NCBI RefSeq assembly: GCF_932526225.1
Contig: NC_064037.1
Coordinates: 2,633,203 to 2,697,202, forward strand
Direction of reading: 5' to 3'
Origin: Nematostella vectensis
Taxonomy: Eukaryota > Cnidaria > Anthozoa > Actiniaria > Edwardsiidae
Length of the DNA: 64,000 nucleotides
A program made the translations under genes and the position numbers. Numbering within the stretch: position 1 is the stretch's first letter; every line of letters starts with the position of its first letter. Of this stretch, positions 50,357 through 63,022 are shown piece by piece. The notes beneath the pieces are model-generated. The model was not told the origin of the DNA, ran no database searches, and was given only the letters and a program-made list of their open reading frames with translations.

Positions 50357-52355
50357 TTCACTTTTGGAGCTTGAGAGAAATGGTAGTTTATATGGGGAGT
50401 ATGGGTGGTTTGCGTTGCGTTGTTGGGAGCAAAAGCGTTTGAGTCGGATGATTCACTCGCTGTCATATTTTGAAACTTAACTCAGTATTCTTCATCAGTA
50501 TTCTTGCAGGGCGTCGTTCTGTTGTGAACCATGGTTCGAGTACTTAGTGGACTATCCAGCCGGCTGGCCGATACCCCTTGGATAATTTCGTCATCTCTTC
50601 TTTTATAATTCTACCGCGAATAAGAGATACTCAGAAATACATAAATTAAATAAATATTTTTATAATAAAAATGCACCATTGTAATACTCATATGTGTCAA
50701 GTAAGAATGTGTCGAGTAACAAAATCACAAGGATAAAAAAAAAGAAAATGGGATGATTAGTAAAAAAAATTATATAATCCGAGGTGGTGGTTAATTAAGT
50801 GTTGATTTGTCTTGCAAAGCGTTGTGCAAATATCTGGTGGACTCATTGTATACTCATAACATGTCTTTTTCCTAGTCAGACCATTTCAATGACATCCCCT
50901 AGTGCAACGTCTTCAGCCACTCGAATAAGCCTTACATACATCAATCAATTACAACCACATAATCATTTTTTATTCCCCCAAAATTCATTCCCACAATTCA
51001 AGTTCATTCCCTACATCTTGTGATATGCGTATGTAAGTAAAAGAAGAAATGTTTTGGACATCGGTCATAGCAAGAGAGTATGATGTACTCGGTCATAGCC
51101 ATACTGCGTCCACATTCAGCACTTAAGGTCTTGGTAAAGGTAAATTTGACACTACTGTTTGTTTTTGTGTTTTTTGCAAAACCTGTATCAATAGTTCTTA
51201 GACTTTATTTTTGCATATAATTTTTCCATAAATCGCAATCTAAGACGGCTAAAATGGGCCTTGCTGTTTCCCGTGACCTGTTGGCCGCGAATTCACGCCA
51301 AATCTTTGACTTTTCTAGGGTATTATTTTGAGGCGAGAACTCGATCTTGTCGGGCGTAACCACGCGCGACGGGTTTTAAGATATCGCCTTCAAATTTTCG
51401 GGATCTGATAGATAATTATGCCATGTCATAGTGTGAGGAATTTTCGATTTTCGACTGAAAATCGCTTTTATAGCACTTTTCGTGTCCAAATTTCGCCGGA
51501 AATGAGACTTCCAACTTTGATTCTTGATATTTGTTAACAGGGCCAAATAACAAAAAGTCCTCACACACTTTGTTAGATCACATTTCTGTCACTGAGATTA
51601 CGCAATTACGAGCAAGTTCATGCGCAATAACGCGAAGGTGCATTACGCTCTAGAGTAAACTCCGTACTTTTGAGTTTGAGGCCTCAAAACTTAATCACGG
51701 AATTAGCTATTGCAAAAATAAAACTTGCAGTAGATAATTCATTCTTTTATTTGACATATAGTTTGTTTATGTAGTTAAATTGCGGCGCGACAATATTTTT
51801 TTCTGCGGACACGTCGTTTACCTTTACCGAGGCCTTAATCGTGCTCAATGATGTTTTTAGATTTGTCATGTCGAGGAATTGAGAGAGAGATTTTGTTGAG
51901 CGTAATCCAGCGAATGCCTCCTCATATCCTGGTCAGAATTTGTTTCGGACGCACGCTTTTATTTGTCACTAGTGCGCAAACGGGGTATTTAAAGTGCGCA
52001 TGCGTCAAAAGTTACGATACAATACAATTTTTTTTATTTGCGTAACCCATGCGTAACTCATTTCTGCTGGTCACGTGAAAGCATTTTACAGTGGGTGAGC
52101 CCTGAACAGGGGTCGATCGAGCGATCGATATTTGACTTAAGGCAAGAATACAAATGACCAATGTGACGAACACATTTCATAGTGGCTTTATCGCAAGGTA
52201 TACCGTATTTTTAGCTGTACTACTTTTCTTTAGAGCCCTCCTTTAAGCGCTCACTTAGCACGGTCCTGATGTTAGCCGCTTAGTACAGTTAGTAAAGGTA
52301 CTCTATACATGTCCTATAAACAGAGTCGAATTCATTTCAGCGTATCCATCGAGGA
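50357..52355. other. Intergenic between UBE2G1 and the GH63-like gene
   Basis: Contains the second TTAA MITE (51127-51834). No other gene recognised. Confidence 0.5.
51127..51834. mobile_element. MITE with TTAA target duplication (copy 2)
   Basis: Ends GGTCTTGGTAAAGGTAAA and TTTACCTTTACCGAGGCC, flanked by TTAA (51123-51126 and 51835-51838). Long stretches match the reverse complement of 31089-31663, including the ATGCCATGTCATA and CCGTCGCG-type blocks, so both belong to one family. Confidence 0.9.
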
Positions 52356-55300
52356 TCAATTGCCCTCCGTGGCTAACTTGTCCAGCATACGCGTCACCAG
52401 CGCCGTCCATCCAGTTTGATGGCTGTAAGGAATCAAGGCACATATATAATAGCTGTCGTCAGGAGTAGTTTACTTTAAAGCACAGAGGGAGCCTAATAAG
52501 TCAAACTCGGATCAGTACAACTAGCATGTCAAGGGAACTGCTCTGTAACTCAAACCAACTTTGTTTCTCCTAGAAACTATTTTTGAGTCTATTTTACTCG
52601 GATTGGAAGTCACCTTTAATACGAGTTGCAAACTACAGTGAGTGAAGTAAAGCAAAAGGGGAAACAAAGCGACAGGCTAAGGGAGGGATAGAGGGCACAA
52701 AGACCAATGAGGGGACAGAGCGACACACAGACAAGAATGGACAGAAAGACGAACGACAGAAAGACAGACGGACGAACGGACAAACGGTAAGGATAAATCA
52801 TGATTACCTAGCGCCGCACCCTCTACCAGTTTCAGGGTGAAAGTATTCGTAAAACAGGACTAACTGGTTCCAATTTGGGTCATTAGCATACTGCATTTCG
52901 TTGCCATGGCAAGGTCGTCTGCCTTTCTCGTCTGGTAGAAAGAGTGACGTCAGACGGCGCGATAGCTCATGGGATACATCGCGCAGGCGCATAAGGTTCC
53001 CTGATCCTGTCGGGCATTCAATCTTGAAGGTGTCGCCATAGAAGTAATCATAGCGTTCCAAGCACTCAATTATCAGCTGGTTCACTGACACAGAAAAACA
53101 AATCGTAACATTGTCATGATCATAATACAGTGGAACCTCCATTAAGCGAACAACCTCTATATAACGGACCTCCATTAGGCGAACAACCTCTATATAACGG
53201 ACCTCCATTAAGCGAACAACCTCTATATAACGGACCTCCATTAAGCGAACAACCTCTATATAACGGGCCTCCATTAAGCGAACAACCTCTATATAACGGG
53301 CCTCCATTAAGCGAACAACCTCTATATGACGGACCTCTATTAAGCGAACAACCTCTATATAACGGACCTCCATTAAGCGAACAACCTCAATATAACGGAC
53401 CTCCATTAAGCGAACAACCTCTATATAACGGATCTCCATTAAGCGAACATTCTCAATATAACGGACCTCCATTAAGCGAACAACCTCTATATAACGGACC
53501 TCCATTAATCGAACAACCTCTATATAACGGACCTCCATTAAGCGAACAACCTCTATATAACGGACCTCCATTAAGCGAACAACCTCTATATAACGGACCT
53601 CCATTAAGCGAACAACCTCTATATAACGGACCTCCATTAAGCGAACAACCTCTATATAACGGACCTCCATTAAGCGAACAACCTCTATATAACGGACCTC
53701 CATTAAGCGAACAACCTCTATATAACGGACCTCCATTAAACGAACAACCTCAATATAACGGACCTCGATTAAGCGAACAACCTCAATATAACGGACCTCC
53801 ATTAAGCGAACAACCCCAATATAACGGACCTCCATTAAGCGAACAACCTCAATATAACGGACCTCCATTAAGCGAACAACCTGATATAACGGACCTCCAT
53901 TAAGCGAACAACCTCTATATAACGGACCTCCATTAAGCGAACAACCTCTATATAACGGACCTCCATTAAGCGAACAACCTCAATATAACGGACCTCCATT
54001 AAGCGAACAACCTCTCTAGCGGAAAGGCAACTCTATAAACAAAACCTTGTTTCTCGATACCGTACGGAACCAGAAAGTCACACAATCAACACTGTGTCAC
54101 GTATTACTCACTGCAGATCCAGATGGGGCCTCGCCAATTGCTGTTACCGCCGAACATGAACGTGTTGGACTCGCCAGGAACGTACTGCACGCAGTATGTG
54201 TCACCATTTGCCTCCAGCTCGTACGGGTGATCCTTGTGGTACAGCGAAAGGGACCGTACACCGTAAGGGGACAGGAACTCGGACTCGTTCAGTACTCGGG
54301 ACAGGACGCGGCGGAGTTGGTTCTGTGTTGGTATGGCGAGGAGGTGATGGTACGTGCCAGCTGACACATCCATGTACGAGATCTGTTAGCAGGAAAATAC
54401 GGTGGTGTGTTTGATAGGGCTTTCCCTGCTCACATATTTATGTACGAGATCTGATACCAGGAAAATACCGTGGTGTGTTGGATAGGGCTTTCCCATTTCA
54501 CATATTTATGTACGAGATCTGATACCAGGAAAATACCGTGATGAGTTGGATAGGTCTTTCCCTGCTCACATATTTATGTACAAGATCTGATACCAGGAAA
54601 ATACCGTGATTAGTTGGATAGGGCTTTCCCATTTCACATATTTATGTACAAGATCTGATACCAGGAAAATACCGTGATGAGTTGGATAGGGCTTTCCCTG
54701 CTCACATATTTATGTACGAGGTCTGATACCAGGAAAATACCGAGTTGGGCTGCGAACAGACGCCTCTTTCATTCGAATTTCGCTGGCTGGCGTTCGCGAG
54801 GAAAGGCACGGTTTTTAGGGGATTAGAAATAATAAATCTGAGGCTGAATTAAGCCCTGTGCAAATTGCGCAAGCACCTGCCAGCATTGCTGGCGAATTCT
54901 TGCTCGACTGACCACAAGACAAAGGAAATGTCAAAGAAGTCCATTTCTTTGTCCTATAGTCAGTCAAGCGAAAATTTGCCAGCAATGCTAGCAGGTGCTG
55001 GCGCAGTTTGCACGGGGCTTTACAAAAGCACATACATAATATAAGTCGAACAAACACATAGCTCTGACCACGGAACAAATCTTACATTAAAACTGTTGAT
55101 TTTGTGGATGAACAAAAACTGGAAAACCCGGAAAAAATCCCTCGAAGAAAAAAGGCGATAACCAACTAACTCAACTCACGTGGTAACTAGGAATCGAAAC
55201 CCAGGGACTACAGAGCAACGGTCTGCCAAACCGTGCCGCCGATACTATACTACTATTGTGTCATGCCGAATAACAAGCTTACTGCTTTGTGCACTGTCAT

Positions 55301-58300
55301 TTCTAGACATTTAGACAAACTCCACGCTAGGTATCACGGGAAGGATAGACAATTCGTGAAGGACCACGGGAAGGGTGTAACCCTGGTGCTCAGGTTTCTC
55401 TACAATTGTAGGAAAAAAAAATGGGAGCTAACCTGAGACGCTAAGTCCTTCCTATTCTCCAGGAACCAATCCAGCCTCTTCTTAAACCCAGGCAATTTCT
55501 GCACAAACTCATCCTCAAGAACAAGGCAAGCGAACAGCGGTACAAGTCCCACCATTGAGCGCACGCGCAGTGGCTTGCTTCCGTCAAGTGACATGAGGTG
55601 ATCGTAGTAGAAGCCATCTTGCTCGTCCCACAAGCCGGAGCCGTCTCTCATGCTGTTTATGGCGTCCGAAATCTGCGTAAAATGCTCGAAGAATTTTGAG
55701 GCCATGTCCTCGTAGGACGAGTCGTAAACAGCAAGGTCTAGTGCGATTCCAAGCATCACTACACAGTAAAACGCCATCCAAGCTGTGCCATCGGCCTTTT
55801 GAAAAAGAAGGAAAAAGAAAAAGGAAAAAGGCGTAGCCATAGGATTTATTTATATTTGTTTAAGAGAACACTAGAGCCTTAAGTAGAGGTTGACAAGGGA
55901 AGGCGTGCTCTTATCTTATTAGCTAGATAAGCTTTTCATAAAATATAGTATATATATAGTACCTGCATAAGACAACCCTGCACAGGAAGATCCTTTGACC
56001 GATCAAAAATACCTAAAAAAATAAAAATAAAAAAATGTGTAAAAATAAAAATACTAAAATAAACGTATTCTTCATTGGAGACTGTATCCTCGAACCCAGG
56101 CTAATCTCCGTCACCCATACTCAACGGATTCAATATTGCGAACGCTTTGCTCAAATCCAAAGGTGACGTCATAATCAAGCTCATTTAAACTCATTCACCT
56201 ATATTATCAAGGCCCAAGAATCCTCCACCGAAGATGTTATTACCCGACGGGTCCTTCCTGTTCACCCACCTGAATACAAATAGCAGAACCTGAGTATAAG
56301 AGATTTTAAAAAGGCAGGAAATACTTCCACTTAAGTACAATGACGGGAAATACATCCACCTAAGCAAAAATAGCAGAACTTGGGTAAGAGGTTTTAAAAG
56401 GGCGGGAAATAAATCCGACTAAATACAAATCACAGAACTTGGGTCAAATGTTTCATCTTTGACTTGCAGGCGGAGTTTTTTTGAGGAGGTTTCAAAATGG
56501 CTGAGAATGAAAGTCGGACGTAATTGAATCATTTGCTCATGTTTTCCCACAATTCTTTATTGTGTCTCTTATTTTTTTGGAAATCTTGGTCTGCGATGCA
56601 TGGTACCACTCACCAAGTGAAATTAATGAGCAGCTTCTGGAAGCAGCGCGCAAGAAACTCGTTATCCCTGTGCCCCTTTCTCCCGGTCGTCTTATAGACC
56701 ATGTGGACGGCAAGAGCATGGACAGGGGGGTTCACATCGCTCAGAGCGAACTCGTACGCCGGCATCTGCCCGTTGGGCGCCATATACCACTCGCGCAAGA
56801 ACAACATTAGCTGGTCCTTGGCGAACTCTGGGTCGACTTTAGCCATGGGAAGCATATGGAATGCTAAATCCCAAGTCGCATACTAAAGACAAAAAAACGT
56901 AGATAAAACAGCTTAAAACACTCTTCTAAAAACTTATAAGTGAAAACACCTTTTAAACAAGAGCTGGGTCAAGTGGGATTCAAAACAGTGCTGTCTAGGT
57001 GGAACCCACGTGAATGCTTTTACAAGCCTCCGGCACAAGTAAGTGTTAGAAGGTAGGTTGGGGGCATTAAGAGTCCCTCCCTTCACTTCCCTTATCTAAC
57101 GTTTTATATAAAAAAAACTTGAAAAACAAAACAAAAAGATATTCACACTGAAGGCGATACTTCAGTTTATTTCCATGGATATTGCTTCTCTTACCCACGG
57201 GTATTCCCATTTATCAGGCATGGACAACACATCCTTGTTGAAAAGCTGCCGCCATTCAGGATTAGAGTTCCTGCCTTGAAGGCGGGTTGCGGGGGGCCTG
57301 GGCTGTTCTGGGTCTCCTTCCAGCCAATCATGGATGATGTAGTGATAAAACTGCTTACTCCACAGCAAGCCCGCGTAGGACTGGCGAGCGACAAGTTTCT
57401 GCTCCGAAGTCAAAGATGCTGCAAAGTAAGTCGGTAAACATAAAGGTGAAAAATAAGGCAGAGGAACCTATCTAAGGTATCTAACATAGGGGGCATAATA
57501 TTGCGTTAAAAATCGCAAATACGGTAACATCGCTTCCAAAAATGCTGTAGAACCTTTTTGTTTAAATACTCAAGAGAGAGAGAAATAGTCTGATTTCACA
57601 AGTCTGTAAAATCCCAGCCACCATAGAAAAACATGATACTGAATAGATTCACCCCGAACACAGCCTGAATATCGAAATACCGCTGATTCTGGTTTTCAGG
57701 GTAAAACTGTTAATAAAAAAGGTAAAACTATTAATAAAAAAAGTAAAACTATTAATAAAAAAGGTGTGTGAACCCACTGCACCCTGAACTCGCATGCCAA
57801 ATACAGTTGATAACAAAATGAGCTACAATGTTGGACAAAACTGTTGCCGCCTTTTTTGATTTTTCACTGCATAGGGGGTTCAATATTACCCTACTCCTCC
57901 TACGCGCTTCTCCCCCCTCCCCCAGTACAATGTTGTTCAATTCGGGCTGTCTTACTCGAAATTTAAGCACGGTTACATCCAAAATTGAAAGGGGGAAGGC
58001 AAGTTTCAATGACATTGTCTTGGAAAGAAAGCTAGTTGACTAACGATAGTATCGAGAAATCCGCCTTTTAAGGACGGGACAACTAGTTTTGTCCAGCATT
58101 GTAGCTACAGTAGCACGAATAAGTTGCGATAAGTTAAGAATTTATTCAGCCTTGTGTTATACGTTTTTATACGGCCTAGTGTGCTCAATAATGAGGCGCG
58201 TGGACCAACGAGGAGGGGATTAGCTATTACCGTCACCTGAGAAGCCACACAGGAAACCAAATGAACACCTACTGCTCTCCTTTCTAGTGCCCACAACCTG

Positions 58301-60933
58301 CCCAACGAGCATAGTACAGACAAGATGACAGACAAACTCACCAGGTATAGCTACATGATAAAATTCATCTGCTTCCCTTCGTCTCTGCTCAAGCAATGCC
58401 CCAAAGCTCCTCTCGGCAAAGGGGTGGTCCACCCTCTCATCCAGGGACATCAGTCGACACTTTAGTGTATGGCTATTACCAGAAGGAACCTGGATGACGT
58501 AATGAGCCGCTACTTTTGTCCCACGCTTTTTTGGATTAACAGCCTCTTGTTCTTTGTTTATTATGTATCTATGAAAGGCGTCTTTCGTGTAGTTCGTATA
58601 GTTGGGGTAGTTGTATAGAAGCTATTGGTTAGAGATAATTAGAAAATGTTGTCAGATTCGTTTGCTATTTTTTACATTTGAAAATTTAATATTTTATTTG
58701 CAAAAAAAATAACATAAATCATCCACAATTGGAGTCTTTGACTAGTAATATTTGATTAAACAATATCTAGTCAGTAACTCTTAAAGATCAAACTAGCAAA
58801 TGCAAAAGGATGCTTTGTGTGACTAGGTATTACAGTAAACAGGAGTTTGAAATGTTCAACCCACAACCACTTACATTGCTATTTGTCTCATTCTCTGTGA
58901 AGAGCATTTCTGGTTGCCCACCATCCTGATCTGTGTCAACAACAAACACATACTTCCCCAGTGACTCATGCCAGCACTCCACAGACCCAGGGTCTGTCTG
59001 CATCATCCTGGCCTTGACAGTACACCCCTCATGCTTGCACCCCCATATCCATGTGTTACGGTACCATAGAGTCGGCAGGACATGAAGACTTGCAGTCATT
59101 GGGCCACAGTTCTTGATAGTGATGTTGATGAGTATGTTGTTAGGGGTATTTTTTGCATATTCAGCTGTTACATCCCAATATCGGCTATCATCAAACACAC
59201 CTATGGACGAATAAGGTTACTGTCACCCTAAAATAACTTGTTCAGGCCTTCTTTATGCCCTGAATTATGTGCCAGGAGTTGTGTCACCTGAATCAATGAG
59301 CTCAAATTCAGGTTCATCTCTAGATCGTCTTCTGTTCTCATCAATCAACCTGCTGTATGGGAACTCCTCCTGAGGGTACTTGTACAGCGCCTTCATGTAC
59401 GAGTGGGTAGGGGTAGAGTCTAGATAGTAGTAACACTCCTTGACATCTTCTCCATGGTTACCTAAAAATGATTGACAGTTAGTTTTGCATTTAAAATACA
59501 GGTTACTCCAGGGAACAGCTGGCATTTTATGAAATCAAATAATACATTGACATCTGACATCTGTCATCTGACATCAAGACTGATAAATGAAGTTAATCAA
59601 TCAATAGAGATAAAAGTATAGGGTTTCAATAAATATTCCAATTGAAAAAAAAGGCTGCTTAATGTAGAGGATGGCCAAGAAATGGCTGAGTTCTGTACAG
59701 ATGTAGATTGACTTTATCAGTTGACTCCATCAAACAAGAGTATCGCTTAGTGAAAAAAAAAACCTTCACTCCCAGTGAGCCCAAACAGTCTCTCCTTTAA
59801 AATGGGATCTTTTCCATTCCATAGAGCAAGACCAAAGCACAGGCGGCATTGGCGGTCAGTCATTCCTAATAAACCATCCTCTCCCCAACGATATGCACGG
59901 GATCTGGCTTGATCATGAGAGAAATAGTCCCAACTGCAAATAAAAACAGTCATTTCTAAATACCATAGCGCAGTATCATCAGCACATAGCATGGCTCAGG
60001 AAGAAGGTATATTAGCTGACTTTTGTCAGCAACAGGCTGAGACCAGTCGATGCCCTCAAAGACTACCCATACCTGCCAGCCCCCGGACCTAAAAAAACGG
60101 GAGATTATTTTAGGGGGTTGGGTAGGGGGTACAGGATATATTCAATCGATATAATGACTGTACAATCACAATTAATATCTATTTGATAAAATATGATAAA
60201 TGGGCACCCTGTGTTAAAATGGATGTTCCCCCACGAGAACTTTGAAGAACTTTTGGGTAATTAATAAGGACATACTACTAAGAATTGCATAACTTTATTG
60301 CTAAATCCAACTTCTACTTCAAAAACAACTCGACTGATTAAAATTTTGTCATAAACCAGAAGATTTCAGTTAAAACCAGGAGACCTGGAGATATGATAAA
60401 AAACGGGAGTGTCCCATTAAACCGGGACTGTTCAAATATTCCAGAGATTACAATATTTAGTTTCCAGCTTTGACTTCCTGGCCAAAGTTTGCTGACTTTG
60501 TATCTTGTTACCCATTTACAAAAATCAAGAGACATAAAAGAAGGATCGCTTTTTCAAAACAATGATTATGTACTTAAAACATACATTACCCCATAAGAAC
60601 TTTGAAAATTATTGATCATTCCAACTCTCATTATTACAACCATTTTCATGCAGTAAGTCTTCCTATAAAACTAATCTCCAAATGATCCTCACATTCCCCG
60701 GGAAAAAAGTACCTCTAGTCTAAAGAATAATCAACATTGATGGATGATAAATCTTACCATGAGCCGTCCGGAGAGTAATCTTCGCGAACAGTACCCCACT
60801 GCCTCTCGGATAGATATGGTCCCCAACGCTTCCAGTTTCTCTCTCGTAATTTGTCTTCCTTTAGTCGAGTGGATTCCGCTGTCTTTTTCTCCAATACCAT
60901 CGTTACATGAGCATGGTGTAGTGGTTTTGCCAT
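52356..60933 (-). CDS. GH63-like glycosidase (six-hairpin fold), complete in 13 exons, 905 aa
   Basis: Exons: 60933-60758, 59933-59764, 59461-59288, 59200-58875, 58621-58342, 57418-57195, 56882-56614, 56269-56199, 56012-55963, 55795-55433, 54382-54112, 53084-52808, 52422-52356 (TGA). All junctions are GT..AG, phases agree and the sum is 2718 nt. Motifs in order: [196 protein letters not shown] and TGRGCGA. This matches the bacterial/fungal-type GH63 group of alpha-glucosidase or mannosylglycerate hydrolase relatives. No signal peptide, so probably cytosolic. The substrate is not fixed by sequence. Confidence 0.93.
53130..54018. repeat. 33-bp tandem array filling an intron, about 27 copies
   Basis: Unit CCTCCATTAAGCGAACAACC plus TCTATATAACGGA. 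It occupies almost all of the 1.03 kb intron between exons 53084-52808 and 54382-54112. Because 33 is a multiple of three, it is open in frame on both strands and creates spurious ORFs. The left edge CAGTGGAACCTCC resembles a Tigger-like transposon end. Confidence 0.95.
54372..54745. repeat. 68-bp tandem repeat duplicating a splice acceptor, six copies
   Basis: Copies start at 54372, 54440, 54508, 54576, 54644 and 54712 with exact 68-bp spacing. The first copy overlaps the 5' edge of the exon 54382-54112. Each other copy carries, on the minus strand, a CCTGGTATCAG acceptor and the first 11 bases of that exon. Confidence 0.92.
54851..55020. mobile_element. Hairpin MITE, 170 bp
   Basis: AAGCCCTGTGCAAATTGCGC at the left is mirrored by GCGCAGTTTGCACGGGGCTT at the right, with pairing through GCACCTGCCAGCATTGCTGG to near the centre. 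Intronic in the GH63-like gene. Confidence 0.85.
55180..55245 (-). repeat. tRNA-like remnant
   Basis: The minus strand contains CAGACCGTTGCTCTGTAGTC and a B-box-like GGGTTTCGATTCC. No proper A box or acceptor stem, so a SINE or tRNA fossil is more likely than a gene. Intronic. Confidence 0.35.
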
Positions 60934-62748
60934 ACTGGTGACTTTTCAAAATGTTTACAAACGGCGTGCCATAAAATATCGTCGAATCAACCCTGACGCA
61001 AAATTATTTACAGTAAATGTAAGTTAAAGGGCTATTTAGAGAGAAATAGCACAACTGCACGTTAAGTTTGTTGATTTATATAGTGCATTGAGCCAATAGC
61101 TGTTGATACTTACCGGTCTAGTTCGTTTAAACACCTCAAGATTCATAATAGATTCAAATTTATGCAAAGTTACTTACTGCGTCGTTAGGGGTCTGTTTGA
61201 TTTGTTTCTTGTTTTCTTCAACACTTCAGATTATAAAAACACAATGTTTTAAACACTTCAAGCTTATATGTTAAGTACAAGGACTATTAATAACCTGTGG
61301 GTCTTGAAGAATTACGTAATTAACTTAGTAGAACTTTTGATTGGCCTCCCTAGAAACCATTAGACCGGAAAGATACGGGAGAATCTTCGAAGAGAACATG
61401 CCATAAACACAAATGTACGTAGAAACTATGCCATATAATCCGTCTTTCTTTTTCTTAGAGGATTAGTTATTAGATTTTGTTCCCTCAAGAGTGGGTTATT
61501 GGTAGGGACTTGATAAAACTTTTTTCAAAGTGTAGTCATTAGGTCCGCCATGTTGGACGGGAGAAAAGTAGGAGCTTAGGGCGAGTTTGGTCTGGTTTGA
61601 TGGGCCCCCTGTGTCAGATAAGCCGGTCTTGCACTTACCTAGAGTGTCACGCACCCCTTCCCGGCAGGCTTTTGTGCTTGACACTAATAGCGGCTGATAA
61701 CCAGACTATTATTACCGCAATAACAAAAAACAGCCTTTTCCTGTGTAAAAAGCCTGTAGCTATTTGTAGGTTTTCTCATTAAGCGCGTTGAAGTGGTCAC
61801 ATTCTATGACCGCCGTTTTTCCCACATCCATTGTTTTTTTTCTCTCGAAACACCGCAAGAACCAGCAAATAATCCCTAACGAAAGAAATTACTTCCACCG
61901 AAATTATTGCCGCTGTGGAGAGAAATGAAGAATAATTTCGTTCATAGAACATGAACATCGTAGCGAAGCACCACCTCCCCACCCTTCGGCGACATAGCAT
62001 TGTATCCGTCTCTTTCATTAATGCTTTCGTCGCTCATTGCCTCGGCAGAATAGGCTCCCAGTTCTCTCTGAGTCAGTAATCGACATATTCTTTTGTTTTA
62101 AATGTTTTTCTTATCTTTAATATTTTGAGTAGATTCCAGTCAAGTGGGGTGGCTCATCCGAGTCGCAAACAAAAGTAACACCAAAAATGTAATTGCAAAA
62201 GTTAAATTTTTATTTCAAAAGCAAGATATAACAAGTCTTGTACTAATCAAATCAATGGTTGTCGTTTCTCTAAATGATCTTTAAGAGCCTAAGGCGACCG
62301 CGTGGGAAACCTGTAATAATCTAAAACGTTGATGTCTGGCTAATTTTTCAAATTCGCGGCCTGCAAACTCGTAACAAACACGAATATCTGCATGTTCACG
62401 TATACAGCTCTGAGGTGAAAACAATGCAAAAATGATTAATATGGTAAGGAATTGACCGAGCGAAATAAAAAAACGACAGTTTTTAAAACAGAGTTGATTG
62501 ATATAAGCTTAATATTATGCTTTTTAATATATATATCCTATTTAGTAACTTATAAAAATAACTTATCTTCTATTTATCCTCTAGCTGCTCTAGAGGGCAC
62601 ATAATGCGCACTTTTATTTTAAAAAAGTGTAAAAAAATCGTTAGGTGTGATAAGCCGGACTTCAGTTTAAAATTATTTCTAAAAAATCCCTACTGGTATT
62701 TATTGAGACAAACAGCGTACACATATTCTTAGTGAGACAAAGGATATT
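60934..62748. other. Upstream region of the GH63-like gene, no gene seen
   Basis: AT-rich with short direct repeats (61220-61270). Presumably holds the promoter of the minus-strand gene; no core motif could be assigned with confidence. Confidence 0.4.
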
Positions 62749-63022
62749 CAGCAATTCAATAGAATCTAGCGCGTAACCAGGATTAGCCTAGGGGTAGGAG
62801 GGGTGGGGCGGAGGGAGGGAGGGGGGGGGGGAGCGTACACCTATTCCTAGTGAGAAAAAAGGATATTCAGCAATTTAATAGAATCTAGCGCGTAACCAGG
62901 ATTAGCCTAGGGGTAGGAGGGGTGGGGCGGAGGGTAGGAGGGGGGGGGGGGGAGCGTACACCTATTCCTAGTGAGAAAAAAGGATATTCAGCAATTCAAT
63001 AGAATCTAGCGCGTAACCAGGA
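62749..63022. repeat. Tandem repeat of about 119 bp with G-rich core, 2.3 copies
   Basis: Unit includes ATTCAGCAATTCAATAGAAT, CGCGTAACCAGGATTAGCCT and a G-rich block. The last copy stops at CCAGGATT, where the LINE tail begins. Confidence 0.88.

Noticed and set aside
53130-53903. 257-aa plus-strand repeat protein, and the repeat half of the 354-aa minus ORF at 52804-53868
   Set aside because: Translations of the 33-bp intronic array. Only the C-terminal part of the minus ORF (52808-53084) is a true exon.
55180-55245. Functional tRNA gene
   Set aside because: Only a B-box-like segment and part of an anticodon-arm-like sequence are present; no acceptor stem pairing was seen.
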